Assembly: GCF_028289855.1 (NCBI RefSeq)
Contig: NZ_JAQGKZ010000091.1
Coordinates: forward strand, 1-38,329
Direction: 5' to 3'
Length of the DNA: 38,329 nucleotides
Origin: Sphingomonas bacterium
Lineage (GTDB): Bacteria; Pseudomonadota; Alphaproteobacteria; Sphingomonadales; Sphingomonadaceae
The notes below the pieces were generated by a model. That model saw only the letters and a program-made list of their open reading frames with translations. It searched no databases and had not been told where the DNA came from. The translations under genes and the position numbers were made by a program. Below, piece by piece: positions 18,369-27,066 of the stretch; the stretch's first letter is position 1; the number at the start of each line of letters is the position of its first letter.

Positions 18369-19667
18369 ATGTTGATGAGTCGTGCCATGGCAGCGACGCG
18401 ACCGCGATCGAGTATTTTTGAATCGTTTCGCGTCGAGGCGTTCGCCGTTGTCGTGCTCGCGGTGCTCGTGCCGCGGGTCGTGTTCGCGCGCCCGGTGATC
18501 CTCGACAATCCTAACGCGGCGACGTTGGTGGGCCAAGTCGATAACGTATTTGTCGGCGCGATCTTCGGCGCGATCGTCGGGTTGTTCCTGTTGCGGCGTG
18601 TGACTGCTTTCCCGGGATCGCGCGTGTTCAGCTATATCATCCCGACCTATGCGACGTCGTACGGGCTGGTGCTGGTCGCGTTATTGTTGCTGCGGCTCGA
18701 TTACAGCCGCGCCTATCTGACGTCGTCGTTCGTGCTGGCGGCGGCGACGTCCTACGGCATCCATTTCTATCTGGCGCGAACCACCACAAAGCCGTTCTAC
18801 ATCGTACCGTTCGGCAAGACCGCGGCATTGACCGAAATCCCCAATGTGGTCTGGATCCCGCTGACGGAGCCGCGGATTCCGCCGGGGCGTGAAGTGGTGA
18901 TCGTCGCCGATCTGCGTTTCGACCATGACGATGCGTGGGAGCGGATGCTCGCCGATGCCGCGATCAAGGGGCATCCGATCTATCACACCAAGCAGATTCG
19001 CGAATCGCTGACCGGGCGCGTGTCGATCGAGCATTTGTCCGAAAACAGCTTCGGCTCGCTGCTGCCCAATCTCGCCTATCGCAAGATGAAGCGCGGGTTC
19101 GACCTGATCCTGACATTGGCGATGCTCCCCGTGCTGATCGTGCCGATGATCCTGGTCGCGATCGCGATCCGGCTCGATTCGCCCGGCCCGGCGTTCTTTC
19201 GCCAAGAGCGGATGGGGTATCGCGGTAAGCCGTTTCACGTCTGGAAATTCCGCACGATGACGGTCGATCCGTCGACCGAGGACGGGCGTGACGGCTATAT
19301 CACGATCGAACAGGACCAGCGGATCACGCGGCTCGGCCGCTTGCTTCGGCGCACGCGGTTCGACGAACTGCCGCAGATGATCAACATCCTCCTCGGCGAA
19401 ATGAGCTGGATCGGCCCGCGGCCCGAAGCCGTGGCGCTGTCGAGCTGGTACGAACAGGAAATCCCATTTTACTCGTACCGTCATATCGTGCGGCCGGGGA
19501 TCAGCGGTTGGGCGCAGGTCAATCAAGGGCACGTCGCCGACCTCGCCTCGGTCCATTCGAAGCTCAATTACGATTTCTATTACATCAAGAACTTCTCGGG
19601 CTGGCTCGATCTGTTGATACTGCTCAGAACCGTCGGCACCGTCGTCAGCGGGTTCGGCGCGAAGTAA
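18369..19667 (+). CDS. polyprenyl-phosphate sugar-1-phosphate transferase (repeat-unit priming enzyme)
   Basis: A 432-residue inner-membrane protein that would transfer a sugar phosphate from a nucleotide sugar to undecaprenyl phosphate, starting EPS repeat-unit assembly. The N-terminal half has about four membrane helices and a cytosolic nucleotide-fold region; the catalytic PF02397-type domain covers about 238-432 with RGFDLILTL, KFRTM (293-297), FDELPQ (331-336), GPRPE (349-353) and PGISGWAQVNQG (376-387). The ATG at 18369 has AAGGGA ten bases upstream; TATAAA at 18348 could be a -10 box but then the leader is very short. It resembles WbaP/PssY/GelB-type enzymes; the sugar is unknown. Confidence 0.94.
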   Translation: MLMSRAMAATRPRSSIFESFRVEAFAVVVLAVLVPRVVFARPVILDNPNAATLVGQVDNVFVGAIFGAIVGLFLLRRVTAFPGSRVFSYIIPTYATSYGLVLVALLLLRLDYSRAYLTSSFVLAAATSYGIHFYLARTTTKPFYIVPFGKTAALTEIPNVVWIPLTEPRIPPGREVVIVADLRFDHDDAWERMLADAAIKGHPIYHTKQIRESLTGRVSIEHLSENSFGSLLPNLAYRKMKRGFDLILTLAMLPVLIVPMILVAIAIRLDSPGPAFFRQERMGYRGKPFHVWKFRTMTVDPSTEDGRDGYITIEQDQRITRLGRLLRRTRFDELPQMINILLGEMSWIGPRPEAVALSSWYEQEIPFYSYRHIVRPGISGWAQVNQGHVADLASVHSKLNYDFYYIKNFSGWLDLLILLRTVGTVVSGFGAK

Positions 19668-19675
19668 AGTCTTTG

Positions 19676-19762
19676 GTCATCCCGGCCTTGTGCCGGGATC
19701 CGCGTTCCCACGTGCGATATCGCTGGTTGACAGGCAGACCCCGGCACAAGGCCCGGGGTGAC
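19676..19762. repeat. paired REP-like inverted repeat (second pair)
   Basis: Arms 19676-19700 and 19737-19762 carry the same CCGGCCTTGTGCCGGG core as the pair at 13878-13986, in opposite orientations. The arms have drifted: the left has TCCCGG/CCGGGA ends and the right has an extra C in its GCCCGGGG. The pair lies between the convergent sugar transferase and wecC-like genes and could limit read-through on both strands. Confidence 0.75.
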
Positions 19763-19772
19763 GATGGTGGTA

Positions 19773-21014
19773 TTACGCCCGCCAGATTCCGCGCGTGTCG
19801 TAGATCGCCTTGCCGGCGCGGGCAGCGTCCGGGACCGCCTTGAACTCATCGTGATCGACCAGCACGACCAGCACGCCACAGTCGGTGAGCGCTTGGTCGA
19901 CGGTCGCAAAGGTCGCGCCGGTGCCCGCGAAAGCCGGGGGCAGATCCGCGATATGCGGCTCGACAATACGGACCCGGGTACCATATTTCTTCGCCAGTTC
20001 GACCGCGATGCCAAGGGCCGGGCTTTCGCGCAGGTCATCGATGTTCGCTTTGAACGCCAGGCCCAGGCACGCGATCGCGGCGTCCGGATTGGCATCGGCC
20101 AAAGCGGCGGCGCGCGCGGACGAATATTCCGCCTTGCCGTCATTGACCTCGCGCGCGGTCCGGATCAGCCGGGCATTGGCAGGGTCGCTATCGACGATGA
20201 ACCACGGATCGACCGCGATGCAGTGGCCGCCGACGCCGGGGCCGGGCTGGAGGATATTGACGCGCGGGTGGCGGTTGGCGAGCCGGATGACTTCCCACAC
20301 ATCTAGGTCGAGCGTGTCGCACACGATCGACAACTCGTTGGCGAAGGCGATGTTAACGTCGCGGAACGAGTTTTCGACCAGCTTGCACATCTCGGCGGTG
20401 CGTGCGGTGGTCGTGCCGCATTCGCCCGCGACGAACCCGCGATAGAAGGCGACGGCACGCTCGGCGCACGCGGCGTTCAACCCGCCGATCGAGCGGTCGT
20501 TGCTGATTAATTCGTCGAGGATCTTCCCCGGCAGCACGCGTTCCGGGCAATAGGCCACGCAGACGTCGGCGGCATTGTCGCTCCCGTCTGGAAAGGCCAG
20601 GTCCGGTCGCGCGTCGCGCAGTACGTCGCGCACCTTTTCGGTCGTGCCGACCGGGCAAGTCGATTCGACGATCACCAAGCTGCCGCGGCGTAACGCCGGC
20701 GCGATCGAGCGCGTCGCCTCCAGCACATAGGTGATGTCGGGAGCATGCCCGTCGGTGAACGGCGTCGGCACCGCCAGAATAAAGACGTCGCTCGGTTCGG
20801 GCGCCAGCGCGGCGCGCAAAGCGCCGCTTTCGACCATCTCGCGCACCAGCGAATCGAGATTGGCTTCCTCGATATGGATGTTGCCGGCGTTGATCGTGTC
20901 GACCACCGTCGGGCGGATATCGACGCCCAGCACGCTCGCCCCGCTGCGCGCGATCACCGCGGCGGTGGGCAAGCCGATATACCCCAGGCCGACAACGCAG
21001 ACGCTCATGGTCAT
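19773..21014 (-). CDS. wecC: UDP-N-acetyl-D-mannosamine dehydrogenase
   Basis: A 413-residue nucleotide-sugar dehydrogenase converting UDP-ManNAc to UDP-ManNAcA with two NAD+. It has GLGYIGLPTA (9-18), the WecC-like sequence IHIEEANLDSLV, ESTCPVGTTEKV, YCPERVLPGKI and catalytic Cys265 in GPGVGGHCIAVDP. Assignment is strengthened by the upstream wecB homologue, whose stop codon is one base away. ATG starts exist at 21014 and 21008; the first is used. It differs clearly from the other dehydrogenase at 13996, so the two probably make different uronates. Confidence 0.92.
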   Translation of the reverse strand: MTMSVCVVGLGYIGLPTAAVIARSGASVLGVDIRPTVVDTINAGNIHIEEANLDSLVREMVESGALRAALAPEPSDVFILAVPTPFTDGHAPDITYVLEATRSIAPALRRGSLVIVESTCPVGTTEKVRDVLRDARPDLAFPDGSDNAADVCVAYCPERVLPGKILDELISNDRSIGGLNAACAERAVAFYRGFVAGECGTTTARTAEMCKLVENSFRDVNIAFANELSIVCDTLDLDVWEVIRLANRHPRVNILQPGPGVGGHCIAVDPWFIVDSDPANARLIRTAREVNDGKAEYSSARAAALADANPDAAIACLGLAFKANIDDLRESPALGIAVELAKKYGTRVRIVEPHIADLPPAFAGTGATFATVDQALTDCGVLVVLVDHDEFKAVPDAARAGKAIYDTRGIWRA

Positions 21015-21015
21015 G

Positions 21016-22149
21016 TCAGGTGAACGAATCGAGGACGATGCGAGCGATGCGGTCGCTGCTCTTGCCGTCCCCGAACGGGTTGTGGGCGCGGGCCATGGCT
21101 TCATACGCCGCCCTATCGTCCAGAAGTCGTGAAGCTTCGGTAACGATGACTTCCTCGTCATTGCCGACGAGCTTGGCAGTGCCCGCCGCGATGCCCTCGG
21201 GCCGCTCGGTCGTCTCGCGCAGGACCAGCACGGGCTTGGCGAGGGCAGGGGCTTCCTCCTGAACCCCGCCGCTGTCGGTCATGACGAAATAGCACAGCGA
21301 CAGCAGCCGGACGAAATTGGGGTAATCGAGCGGGTCGATCATCGCGACATTGTCGAGCCCGCCCAGCACCTCGGCCATCGGCCCGCGAACATTGGGATTC
21401 GGGTGGACCGGGAAAATCACCGCGACATCGGAGCGTCGCGCGATTCGGCGGACCGCTTGCGCGACCGATTTGAGCCCATCGCCGAAATTTTCCCGGCGGT
21501 GTGTCGTCACGGCAACAATCCGCTTGCCGGCGAACCGCGCCGCGAGCGGTTCCATCGCTGCGGCGAGGGAGGGGTCCGAATCGACCCGCGCGCGCGTCTC
21601 GATCAGCGCGTCGATCACGGTGTTGCCGGTGACGTGGATGCGGGTCGCGGGCACGTTTTCGGCGAGCAAGGCGTCGCGCGACGTGTCGGTCGGCGCGAAA
21701 TGCAAATCGGCGATGGCGCCGACGACCTTGCGGTTCACTTCCTCGGGCCAGGGATGGTAGATATTGCCGCTGCGCAGCCCCGCCTCGACATGCGCCACCG
21801 GGATCTTGCGATAATAGGCCGTCAGCGCCCCGACCATCGCCGTGGCAGTGTCGCCCTGCACGATCACGCGGTCGGGTTTGTCGGTGTCCATCACCTTTCC
21901 CACCTCGGTCAGCAACCGCGCGGTGAGCGTATCGAGCGACTGGTTGGGCAGCATCAGGTCGAGGTCGTAGTCAGGCGTGATCTCAGCGATTTCAAGCACT
22001 TGGTCTAGCATCTCGCGATGCTGCGCGGTCACGCACACGCGCACGTCGGCGGTCGTGCGGCGAAGCGCATGGACCAAGGGAAACAGCTTGATCGCCTCTG
22101 GCCGGGTGCCGAAAACCACCAGGATGCGCGGACGAGCGGGGGACGACAT
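21016..22149 (-). CDS. wecB: UDP-N-acetylglucosamine 2-epimerase (non-hydrolysing)
   Basis: A 377-residue cytosolic enzyme interconverting UDP-GlcNAc and UDP-ManNAc. Landmarks are VVFGTRPEAIKLFPL near the N-terminus, TAQHREMLDQVL, VQGDTATAM, HVEAGLRSGN, TTHRRENFGDG, and DSGGVQEEAP. The ATG at 22149 is preferred over an upstream in-frame start because it has the ribosome binding site AAGGA six bases before it and a normal N-terminus. It is the first gene of the wecB-wecC pair, reading away from the 311-base gap at 22150-22460. Confidence 0.95.
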   Translation of the reverse strand: MSSPARPRILVVFGTRPEAIKLFPLVHALRRTTADVRVCVTAQHREMLDQVLEIAEITPDYDLDLMLPNQSLDTLTARLLTEVGKVMDTDKPDRVIVQGDTATAMVGALTAYYRKIPVAHVEAGLRSGNIYHPWPEEVNRKVVGAIADLHFAPTDTSRDALLAENVPATRIHVTGNTVIDALIETRARVDSDPSLAAAMEPLAARFAGKRIVAVTTHRRENFGDGLKSVAQAVRRIARRSDVAVIFPVHPNPNVRGPMAEVLGGLDNVAMIDPLDYPNFVRLLSLCYFVMTDSGGVQEEAPALAKPVLVLRETTERPEGIAAGTAKLVGNDEEVIVTEASRLLDDRAAYEAMARAHNPFGDGKSSDRIARIVLDSFT

Positions 22150-22460
22150 GACTGGTCCTTTCCGGGATTGGGCGGCGACAGACAAGCGCTTTGTCGCGGG
22201 TAACCGCGTCGGATCGTACAGTGTCACGGTAATTTAACGGTAACGCGGCATTGCCCGGCCGATCGCAAACCTAATCGCGGAAAAAGCAGTTGCTTCGTGC
22301 AACAAATACCCCGAAATTGCGTTTGCGATTTTGTTGACCGGTCGCGTGGGGAAAAGGGCAAGTCTAACTGCCGCAATGACCTGCGATATGGTTGACAGTC
22401 GGCGCGTTTGTGTGGCAAGCGCGTGGGGAAATTGGAATAGATAACCAAGGGAGTTTGCTA
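22150..22460. other. intergenic regulatory region between wecB and the small membrane protein gene
   Basis: A 311-base divergent gap with no gene that I can support. It holds a short palindrome CGCGGGTAACCGCG (22195-22208), a tandem pair ACGGTAA at 22227 and 22237 (ten bases apart), a perfect GACCGGTC palindrome at 22336-22343, two TTGAC boxes (22334 and 22392), and a 12-base direct repeat CGCGTGGGGAAA at 22343-22354 and 22420-22431. The repeats lie downstream of each TTGAC box. No good -10 box follows either one. Confidence 0.6.
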
Positions 22461-22712
22461 ATGGTGCTGTTTAAGTCCGCTATGACCGCGCTCGCGTCAG
22501 TGGCGCTCGCGGCGTCGCCGGCGATGGCGCAGGCTGCGCCCGCTAAGGGCACCGTCATGGCCAAGGTCAGCACCGTGCGCGCTGGCGCCGATGCCAAGGA
22601 CGCCAACCACATTCACGGCACCGGCGCCGTTGTCGCTGTGCTCGCGATCCTCGCGATCATCGGTGGCGTCATTGCCGCTGCCTCGGGCGACTCGAAGCCG
22701 AAGAGCCCGTGA
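22461..22712 (+). CDS. small exported/membrane protein of unknown function
   Basis: An 83-residue protein with a signal peptide (to about AMAQA, residue 25), a polar middle (TVRAGADAKDANHIHG) and one strongly hydrophobic helix near the C-terminus (TGAVVAVLAILAIIGGVIAA) followed by the short tail SGDSKPKSP. Start at 22461 with AAGGGAG upstream. It is flanked by a divergent regulatory gap and its own terminator, so it is a single-gene unit placed inside the EPS locus. Small proteins with this signal-helix-acidic/SP-tail layout are, to my memory, frequent in sphingomonads, but no function is known to me. It lacks a PEP-CTERM motif. Confidence 0.78.
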   Translation: MVLFKSAMTALASVALAASPAMAQAAPAKGTVMAKVSTVRAGADAKDANHIHGTGAVVAVLAILAIIGGVIAAASGDSKPKSP

Positions 22713-22735
22713 TTCGCTGATCTGCTGAATTATAT

Positions 22736-22768
22736 AAGGGCGCGCAGTCATTGATTGCGCGCCCTTTT
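22736..22768 (+). terminator. rho-independent terminator after the small membrane protein gene
   Basis: AAGGGCGCGCA pairs with TGCGCGCCCTT (11 bp) across a nine-base loop, and a T run follows on the plus strand. It starts 24 bases after the stop codon and also separates this gene from the convergent gene that ends at 22813. Confidence 0.9.
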
Positions 22769-22812
22769 TCTTTGCGCGCAATTCGTCCGCACAGCGACGC
22801 CGACGATACGCC

Positions 22813-24063
22813 CTAGCGCAGTCGCTTCAGTTGCAGGCCATCGACATATAGGCCCGGCGTGTCGAACGTCTCTCCGACACCGGCACCGATCAGCGCCAGC
22901 CCTTGCTGATCGCAATCGGCCGGTACGTCGAATTCGATCGCATAGGAAATCAACTTCCCCGGGATCGTCATGATCGGCGCTTTGGCGAGCTCGACCTCAT
23001 GCCCTTTGGTCATGCAGACCATCGACCAGCGGAACGTGCCCTTGTCGATAGCGTCCTCGGCAAAAGCGCGACCGGCAAAGCGGTAATGGCCTGGTCCGAG
23101 CACGAGTTCCTGGTCGGCGAAGACGGTTTCCTTGTCGCCGGCAAATGCCGCGAACAACGCGCTTCCCATTCCGCCGGGCCCGGGGCCACGTTCAGCGTAA
23201 ACCCCCTCCAGCGGGTGAAGCTTCCAACCGAACGGCGGCGGCGCATCGAGCCCCGCAAAGTCGGCATCGTGGAGCAACGCCGCGCTTTCGCCCTTCGCGC
23301 TGGGGGGCAAAAGCGCGACCCATTGCGCGTACAGCTCGCGCACCGGCGTTTTCTGCCCGGCGACGACGAAATACTGGTCGAGCTCTTCCTTGCTCGCCGG
23401 CGACCCCAACGCCTTTAGCTGTTTGAGCAGCGCGAACGTCTGCGGCGGGTTGGGGTTCGATTCGCTTAGTTTGTACAGAAAGGTGCCGCGCCAGTCGGGT
23501 TTGACGGCGAGGGTCCGCGCCAGCGGATCGATCACGCGCGCATCGTTGGTCAGCGCCACCAGCGCCGGCATGATGATGTCCCAGTTATCGGGCATCTGGC
23601 GCAGGACGATGTCGGCCTCGCGCACCGACGCCGCGATCTGTCCGGTGCGAAACCGGTAATCGAGCAACCAGGCGTGCGTGAGATAGTCGCGCAGCGACAG
23701 ACGCGAAGCGAGCGACAATAGTCGTTCGGCGCCACGCTCGTCATCGTTGGCGGCGGTGATGATGCCGATATCGCGCAAGGCGACCACGTCGTACGGTGAT
23801 CGTTCGAGTGCGGAGCGGCTGAACGCGGTAAGTCTCGCGGCTTCGTCGCCCAATTGCACGGTCTTCAGCCACTCGTCGGCCCGAGCGCTCATGGCGTCGC
23901 TGTTGGTCGGATCGATCTGTAGCGCGATCTCCGCCGTCGCCGGCGTCGCCAGAAAGAACGCGATCCCGGAACGCAGCGTGAAGAACCCGGCGACGATGGC
24001 CAGCGCCATGACCGCAATCCGGACCGAGCGGGTTCCGCGGGGGATCGTTACCAACGCCGGCAC
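22813..24063 (-). CDS. unknown membrane-anchored protein with TPR-like and beta-rich domains, in the export operon
   Basis: A 416-residue protein with one N-terminal membrane helix at about 14-38, a helical TPR-like region at about 50-250 (repeated phrases such as DPTNSDAMSARADEWLK and SALERSPYDVVALRDIG), and a C-terminal beta-rich domain from about 265 that resembles a carbohydrate-binding jelly roll (LVLGPGHYRFAGRAF, FRWSMVCM, LYVDGLQLKRL). Topology suggests a periplasmic body. It is the last gene of the Wzy-Wza-Wzc operon, 11 bases after wzc, and starts with GTG. I do not recognise a named family; a role in polymer binding, chain-length control or export scaffolding is inferred from domains and position. 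Confidence 0.8.
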   Translation of the reverse strand: MPALVTIPRGTRSVRIAVMALAIVAGFFTLRSGIAFFLATPATAEIALQIDPTNSDAMSARADEWLKTVQLGDEAARLTAFSRSALERSPYDVVALRDIGIITAANDDERGAERLLSLASRLSLRDYLTHAWLLDYRFRTGQIAASVREADIVLRQMPDNWDIIMPALVALTNDARVIDPLARTLAVKPDWRGTFLYKLSESNPNPPQTFALLKQLKALGSPASKEELDQYFVVAGQKTPVRELYAQWVALLPPSAKGESAALLHDADFAGLDAPPPFGWKLHPLEGVYAERGPGPGGMGSALFAAFAGDKETVFADQELVLGPGHYRFAGRAFAEDAIDKGTFRWSMVCMTKGHEVELAKAPIMTIPGKLISYAIEFDVPADCDQQGLALIGAGVGETFDTPGLYVDGLQLKRLR

Positions 24064-24074
24064 GGCTCGACCGC

Positions 24075-26297
24075 CTAGCCGGCCGACCGTTTCAGGAACC
24101 CGATCCGCTTGTCGCCATATTCGTAATTATAACCGTAATCGTAGCCGACCTTCTTGGCGTCGAACTTGGTCAGCACCGCACCCAGGATGTTGGCATGGAC
24201 ATCGGCGAGGCGGCGCAGCGAAATCCGCGCGGTGCGGGTATGCGTGTTCTTCGCCGCGACGACGAACATCGTCGCTTCGGCATAGCTCGCGATTAGCGGC
24301 GCGTCGGCCAGCCCCAGCACCGGCGGGCCATCGACGACGATGTGATCGAACTGCTCGAGCAAACGCTCGAAGGTTTCCGCCAGCGCGGGTCCTGCCAGCA
24401 ATTCGGCCGGGTTGGGCGGGATCGGCCCCGAGCTCATCACCATCATCCGGTCGACCGGTCCGGGGCGAATGAAATTGGTCATGTCGGTGGCGCCGGCCAG
24501 GATGTTGGTCAGGCCGCCGGCATTGGCGAAGCCGAGCATCTTGTGCACCGATGGGTTGCGCAAATCGGCGTCGATCAGGATCGTCTTGCGGCCCAACGCA
24601 GCGAAGTTGCGTGCGACCGCCATCGCAGTGGTCGATTTGCCTTCCGATGGACGCGAACTGGTTACGAACAAGACGCGCGGCGCACCCTTGCTGGTGGTAA
24701 GCCGCAACGCCGTCTGAAGCGACAGATAGGCTTCGGCCAGCGGCGTCTTGCTGTCCTCGAGCAAGTCGAGCGACAGTTCCGATTCGGACACGCGCGGTAC
24801 GCTGCCGAGCAATGGCACGCCCAGCTTACGTTCCAGATCGTGCGGCGCGATGATCGATTCGTCGAGCTGTTCGAGCATGAAGGCAACCGCCGCGCCGATC
24901 AGCGCGCCGAGCAACAGCCCGAGCAACAGGTTCATCGTCGTGCGTGGCGTGACCGGTGAGTGCGACGCCAGGGCGCTATCGACCACCGATACGTTGTTGG
25001 TGCCGACGCCGCCGGCAATGCCGATCTCCTTATAACGCTGAAGCAACGCGTCGTAGAGCGAGCGGTTGGTATCGGCATCGCGCTGGAGCGTCTGATACTG
25101 GACGTTGCGCCCGCGCAGATCGATCACGCTGTTCTTTAGCGTATCGACCTGGCGCTGAAGGTCGCCCTGGCGCTGCGCCGCTGCTTGATAGTTGGTGCGG
25201 AGCGAATCGAGTACGACCGAGCCCTGCCGGCTAAGTTGCTTGTCGATTTCGGCGATCTGCTGACGCAACGCGATCATTTGCGGATAATCGGCGCGGAACG
25301 TCGCCGACAGCCGCTGATATTCGGCCTGCAATTCGGCGCGCGATGCACGCAACTGGTTGATCGTCGGGTCGCCGAGACTTTCGGTGGCGTTCATCCCGTT
25401 GGTACGCGACGCTTGCTGATAGCGGGCCTCGGCCTGGGCGCGATCGATCTTCGCGGTGTTCAGCGCGTCGTTCAGCGCGCGCAGGTCGGTCGAGACGACC
25501 GACTGGCCGGCCGACGGATCGGCGTCCTTGCCGGTCGCGCCGCTGTCGTAATTGATGATCCGTTCCTGCGCCGCATACGCGACCAGCGCGCGTTCGGACG
25601 CCTCCAGCTTTACTCGCGTATTCTCGATCTGCTGTTGCAGGAAGGTACGAGCATAAGCGGTCGCCTGGAACCGACGATTGAGGTTTGAGGTGATGAAATT
25701 CTTGGTCATGGCGTTGACCACCGCCGCCGACAGATCCGGATCGGGACTGTCGAAACTGACCGACACCAGACTCGACCCGCGCAACGGCTCGATCGTGAGA
25801 TGCGACATCAACTGTCCCGCCGCCGCGAGTTCGCGCTTGCGGCGATCGCCCTTCAGCGCGTCGGCCGGCACGCTGCCGCCGCTATAAGCGTACAGAAAAG
25901 TGGGATTGTCCGCGAGCCGCAGCGTTTCCACGGTCTGTTCGGCCAGCGCGCGGCTGCGCAACAGGCCATATTGCGTCTGATAGAATTCCGGCGAAGCGGC
26001 CGCGGCCTTTGGCGACCCGTCTTCGGTGTTGACCACCCGCGCGGCTTCACGCGCAACTTCGAGCGACGCGGTGGAGCGGTACAGTTTGACCGTGGTGGCA
26101 TTGATGAACACCGCGGCGAGCACGCCCGCAGCGATGATCGCCAGCACGATCCACTTCTGGCGGACCAGCACCTGGATGTACTGCGTCAGCGCGCTTTCGG
26201 TGTCCTGCTGTTGCAGAAACTGCTCAAGCGCGAGCCGCGATCCTTCGGGGTTCGCGTCGGCGGCGCCGGGATCGAGCGGGAGGTTGATAGTGGCCAA
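24075..26297 (-). CDS. Wzc-type polysaccharide co-polymerase and tyrosine autokinase
   Basis: A 740-residue inner-membrane protein controlling EPS chain length and export. Order: Wzz domain with helices at about 49-68 and 455-475, a long periplasmic coiled-coil region (about 210-420), and a cytosolic BY-kinase domain with Walker A SSRPSEGKST (547-556), Walker A-prime ILIDADLRNP (573-582) and Walker B HIVVDGPPV (652-660). The C-terminus carries five tyrosines at 719, 721, 723, 725 and 727, the autophosphorylation cluster. The start codon is TTG at 26297, preceded by AAGG; no in-frame ATG precedes the Wzz domain. Nine bases after the Wza-like gene. No partner phosphatase gene is in the window. 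Confidence 0.95.
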   Translation of the reverse strand: MATINLPLDPGAADANPEGSRLALEQFLQQQDTESALTQYIQVLVRQKWIVLAIIAAGVLAAVFINATTVKLYRSTASLEVAREAARVVNTEDGSPKAAAASPEFYQTQYGLLRSRALAEQTVETLRLADNPTFLYAYSGGSVPADALKGDRRKRELAAAGQLMSHLTIEPLRGSSLVSVSFDSPDPDLSAAVVNAMTKNFITSNLNRRFQATAYARTFLQQQIENTRVKLEASERALVAYAAQERIINYDSGATGKDADPSAGQSVVSTDLRALNDALNTAKIDRAQAEARYQQASRTNGMNATESLGDPTINQLRASRAELQAEYQRLSATFRADYPQMIALRQQIAEIDKQLSRQGSVVLDSLRTNYQAAAQRQGDLQRQVDTLKNSVIDLRGRNVQYQTLQRDADTNRSLYDALLQRYKEIGIAGGVGTNNVSVVDSALASHSPVTPRTTMNLLLGLLLGALIGAAVAFMLEQLDESIIAPHDLERKLGVPLLGSVPRVSESELSLDLLEDSKTPLAEAYLSLQTALRLTTSKGAPRVLFVTSSRPSEGKSTTAMAVARNFAALGRKTILIDADLRNPSVHKMLGFANAGGLTNILAGATDMTNFIRPGPVDRMMVMSSGPIPPNPAELLAGPALAETFERLLEQFDHIVVDGPPVLGLADAPLIASYAEATMFVVAAKNTHTRTARISLRRLADVHANILGAVLTKFDAKKVGYDYGYNYEYGDKRIGFLKRSAG

Positions 26298-26306
26298 GGG
26301 AGAACC

Positions 26307-27065
26307 TTATTTCGCAACTTGATAGAAGATGCCGGCAAGCGGCGCGACCGACAGGAGATCCTTGAACAACTTCCTGCCGGCGCTTTCGCCGACGACGACC
26401 AGGTCGTTGCCAAAAATCTCTGGATCCTCGGCGCGCGCGCCGCGAATGTCCTTGATATTGTACCGTGCAACCAGCCGCTGCCCACCGACCGTGCGGAATA
26501 TGATCGCCTCGCGCAGCGACGCCAGATCGGATGTGCCGCCGGCGATCGCGACCACGCGGATCAACGTCGTCCGGCCGACCACGGGGTATTGGCCCGGCTT
26601 GTTCACGCTGCCCTCGACGGTCACCAACTGACCGACCGCCTCGGTAACGGTCACGCTGACCTGCGGGTTCTGCAGATATCGCCCGGCGAGCGCCGCCTCG
26701 ATCTTGCGCGCCAGTTCGTTGGTGGTGCTGCCCATCGCCGGGATCTGGCCGATCAGCGGCATCGAAAAGGTGCCGCTGCCATCAACCTGGCCGTTGGTGG
26801 TCAGGTCGGACACGCCGAACACGGTCACGGTCAGCTTGTCGAGCGGCCCGATGCGGTAATCCGCCTGCTCGCGCGAAATGTCGCTGATCGACGGCGCGGG
26901 GAGCGTGGTCTCCACCTTGGCAGCCGTCGCGGTCTGCGCGTTGAAATTGGCACCCGCGCACCCGCCCAGCATGCTGGACAGCACAACGATTGCGATAAAC
27001 CTGCCGTAAATACGCGCCTCCCTGCGCGGCGACGCCGCGACCATACTCGATGCCCGGTACCACAT
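26307..27065 (-). CDS. Wza-like outer-membrane polysaccharide export lipoprotein
   Basis: A 252-residue lipoprotein. The signal sequence ends in lipobox LGGC with the acylated Cys36; the poly-export domain is at about 68-142 (YRIGPLDKLTVTVFG) and an SLBB domain at about 146-200 (VTVEGSVNKPGQYPV). It would form the outer-membrane channel together with the Wzc homologue. Starts at 27098, 27065 and 27044 are possible; 27065 is chosen because it lies one base after the polymerase stop codon. The unusually long basic region before the hydrophobic core leaves the later start open. Confidence 0.92.
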   Translation of the reverse strand: MWYRASSMVAASPRREARIYGRFIAIVVLSSMLGGCAGANFNAQTATAAKVETTLPAPSISDISREQADYRIGPLDKLTVTVFGVSDLTTNGQVDGSGTFSMPLIGQIPAMGSTTNELARKIEAALAGRYLQNPQVSVTVTEAVGQLVTVEGSVNKPGQYPVVGRTTLIRVVAIAGGTSDLASLREAIIFRTVGGQRLVARYNIKDIRGARAEDPEIFGNDLVVVGESAGRKLFKDLLSVAPLAGIFYQVAK

Positions 27066-27066
27066 C

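Noticed and set aside
22461..22712. PEP-CTERM/exosortase substrate
   Set aside because: The C-terminal helix is followed by SGDSKPKSP, not by the short basic tail after a PEP motif, and there is no exosortase gene in the window.
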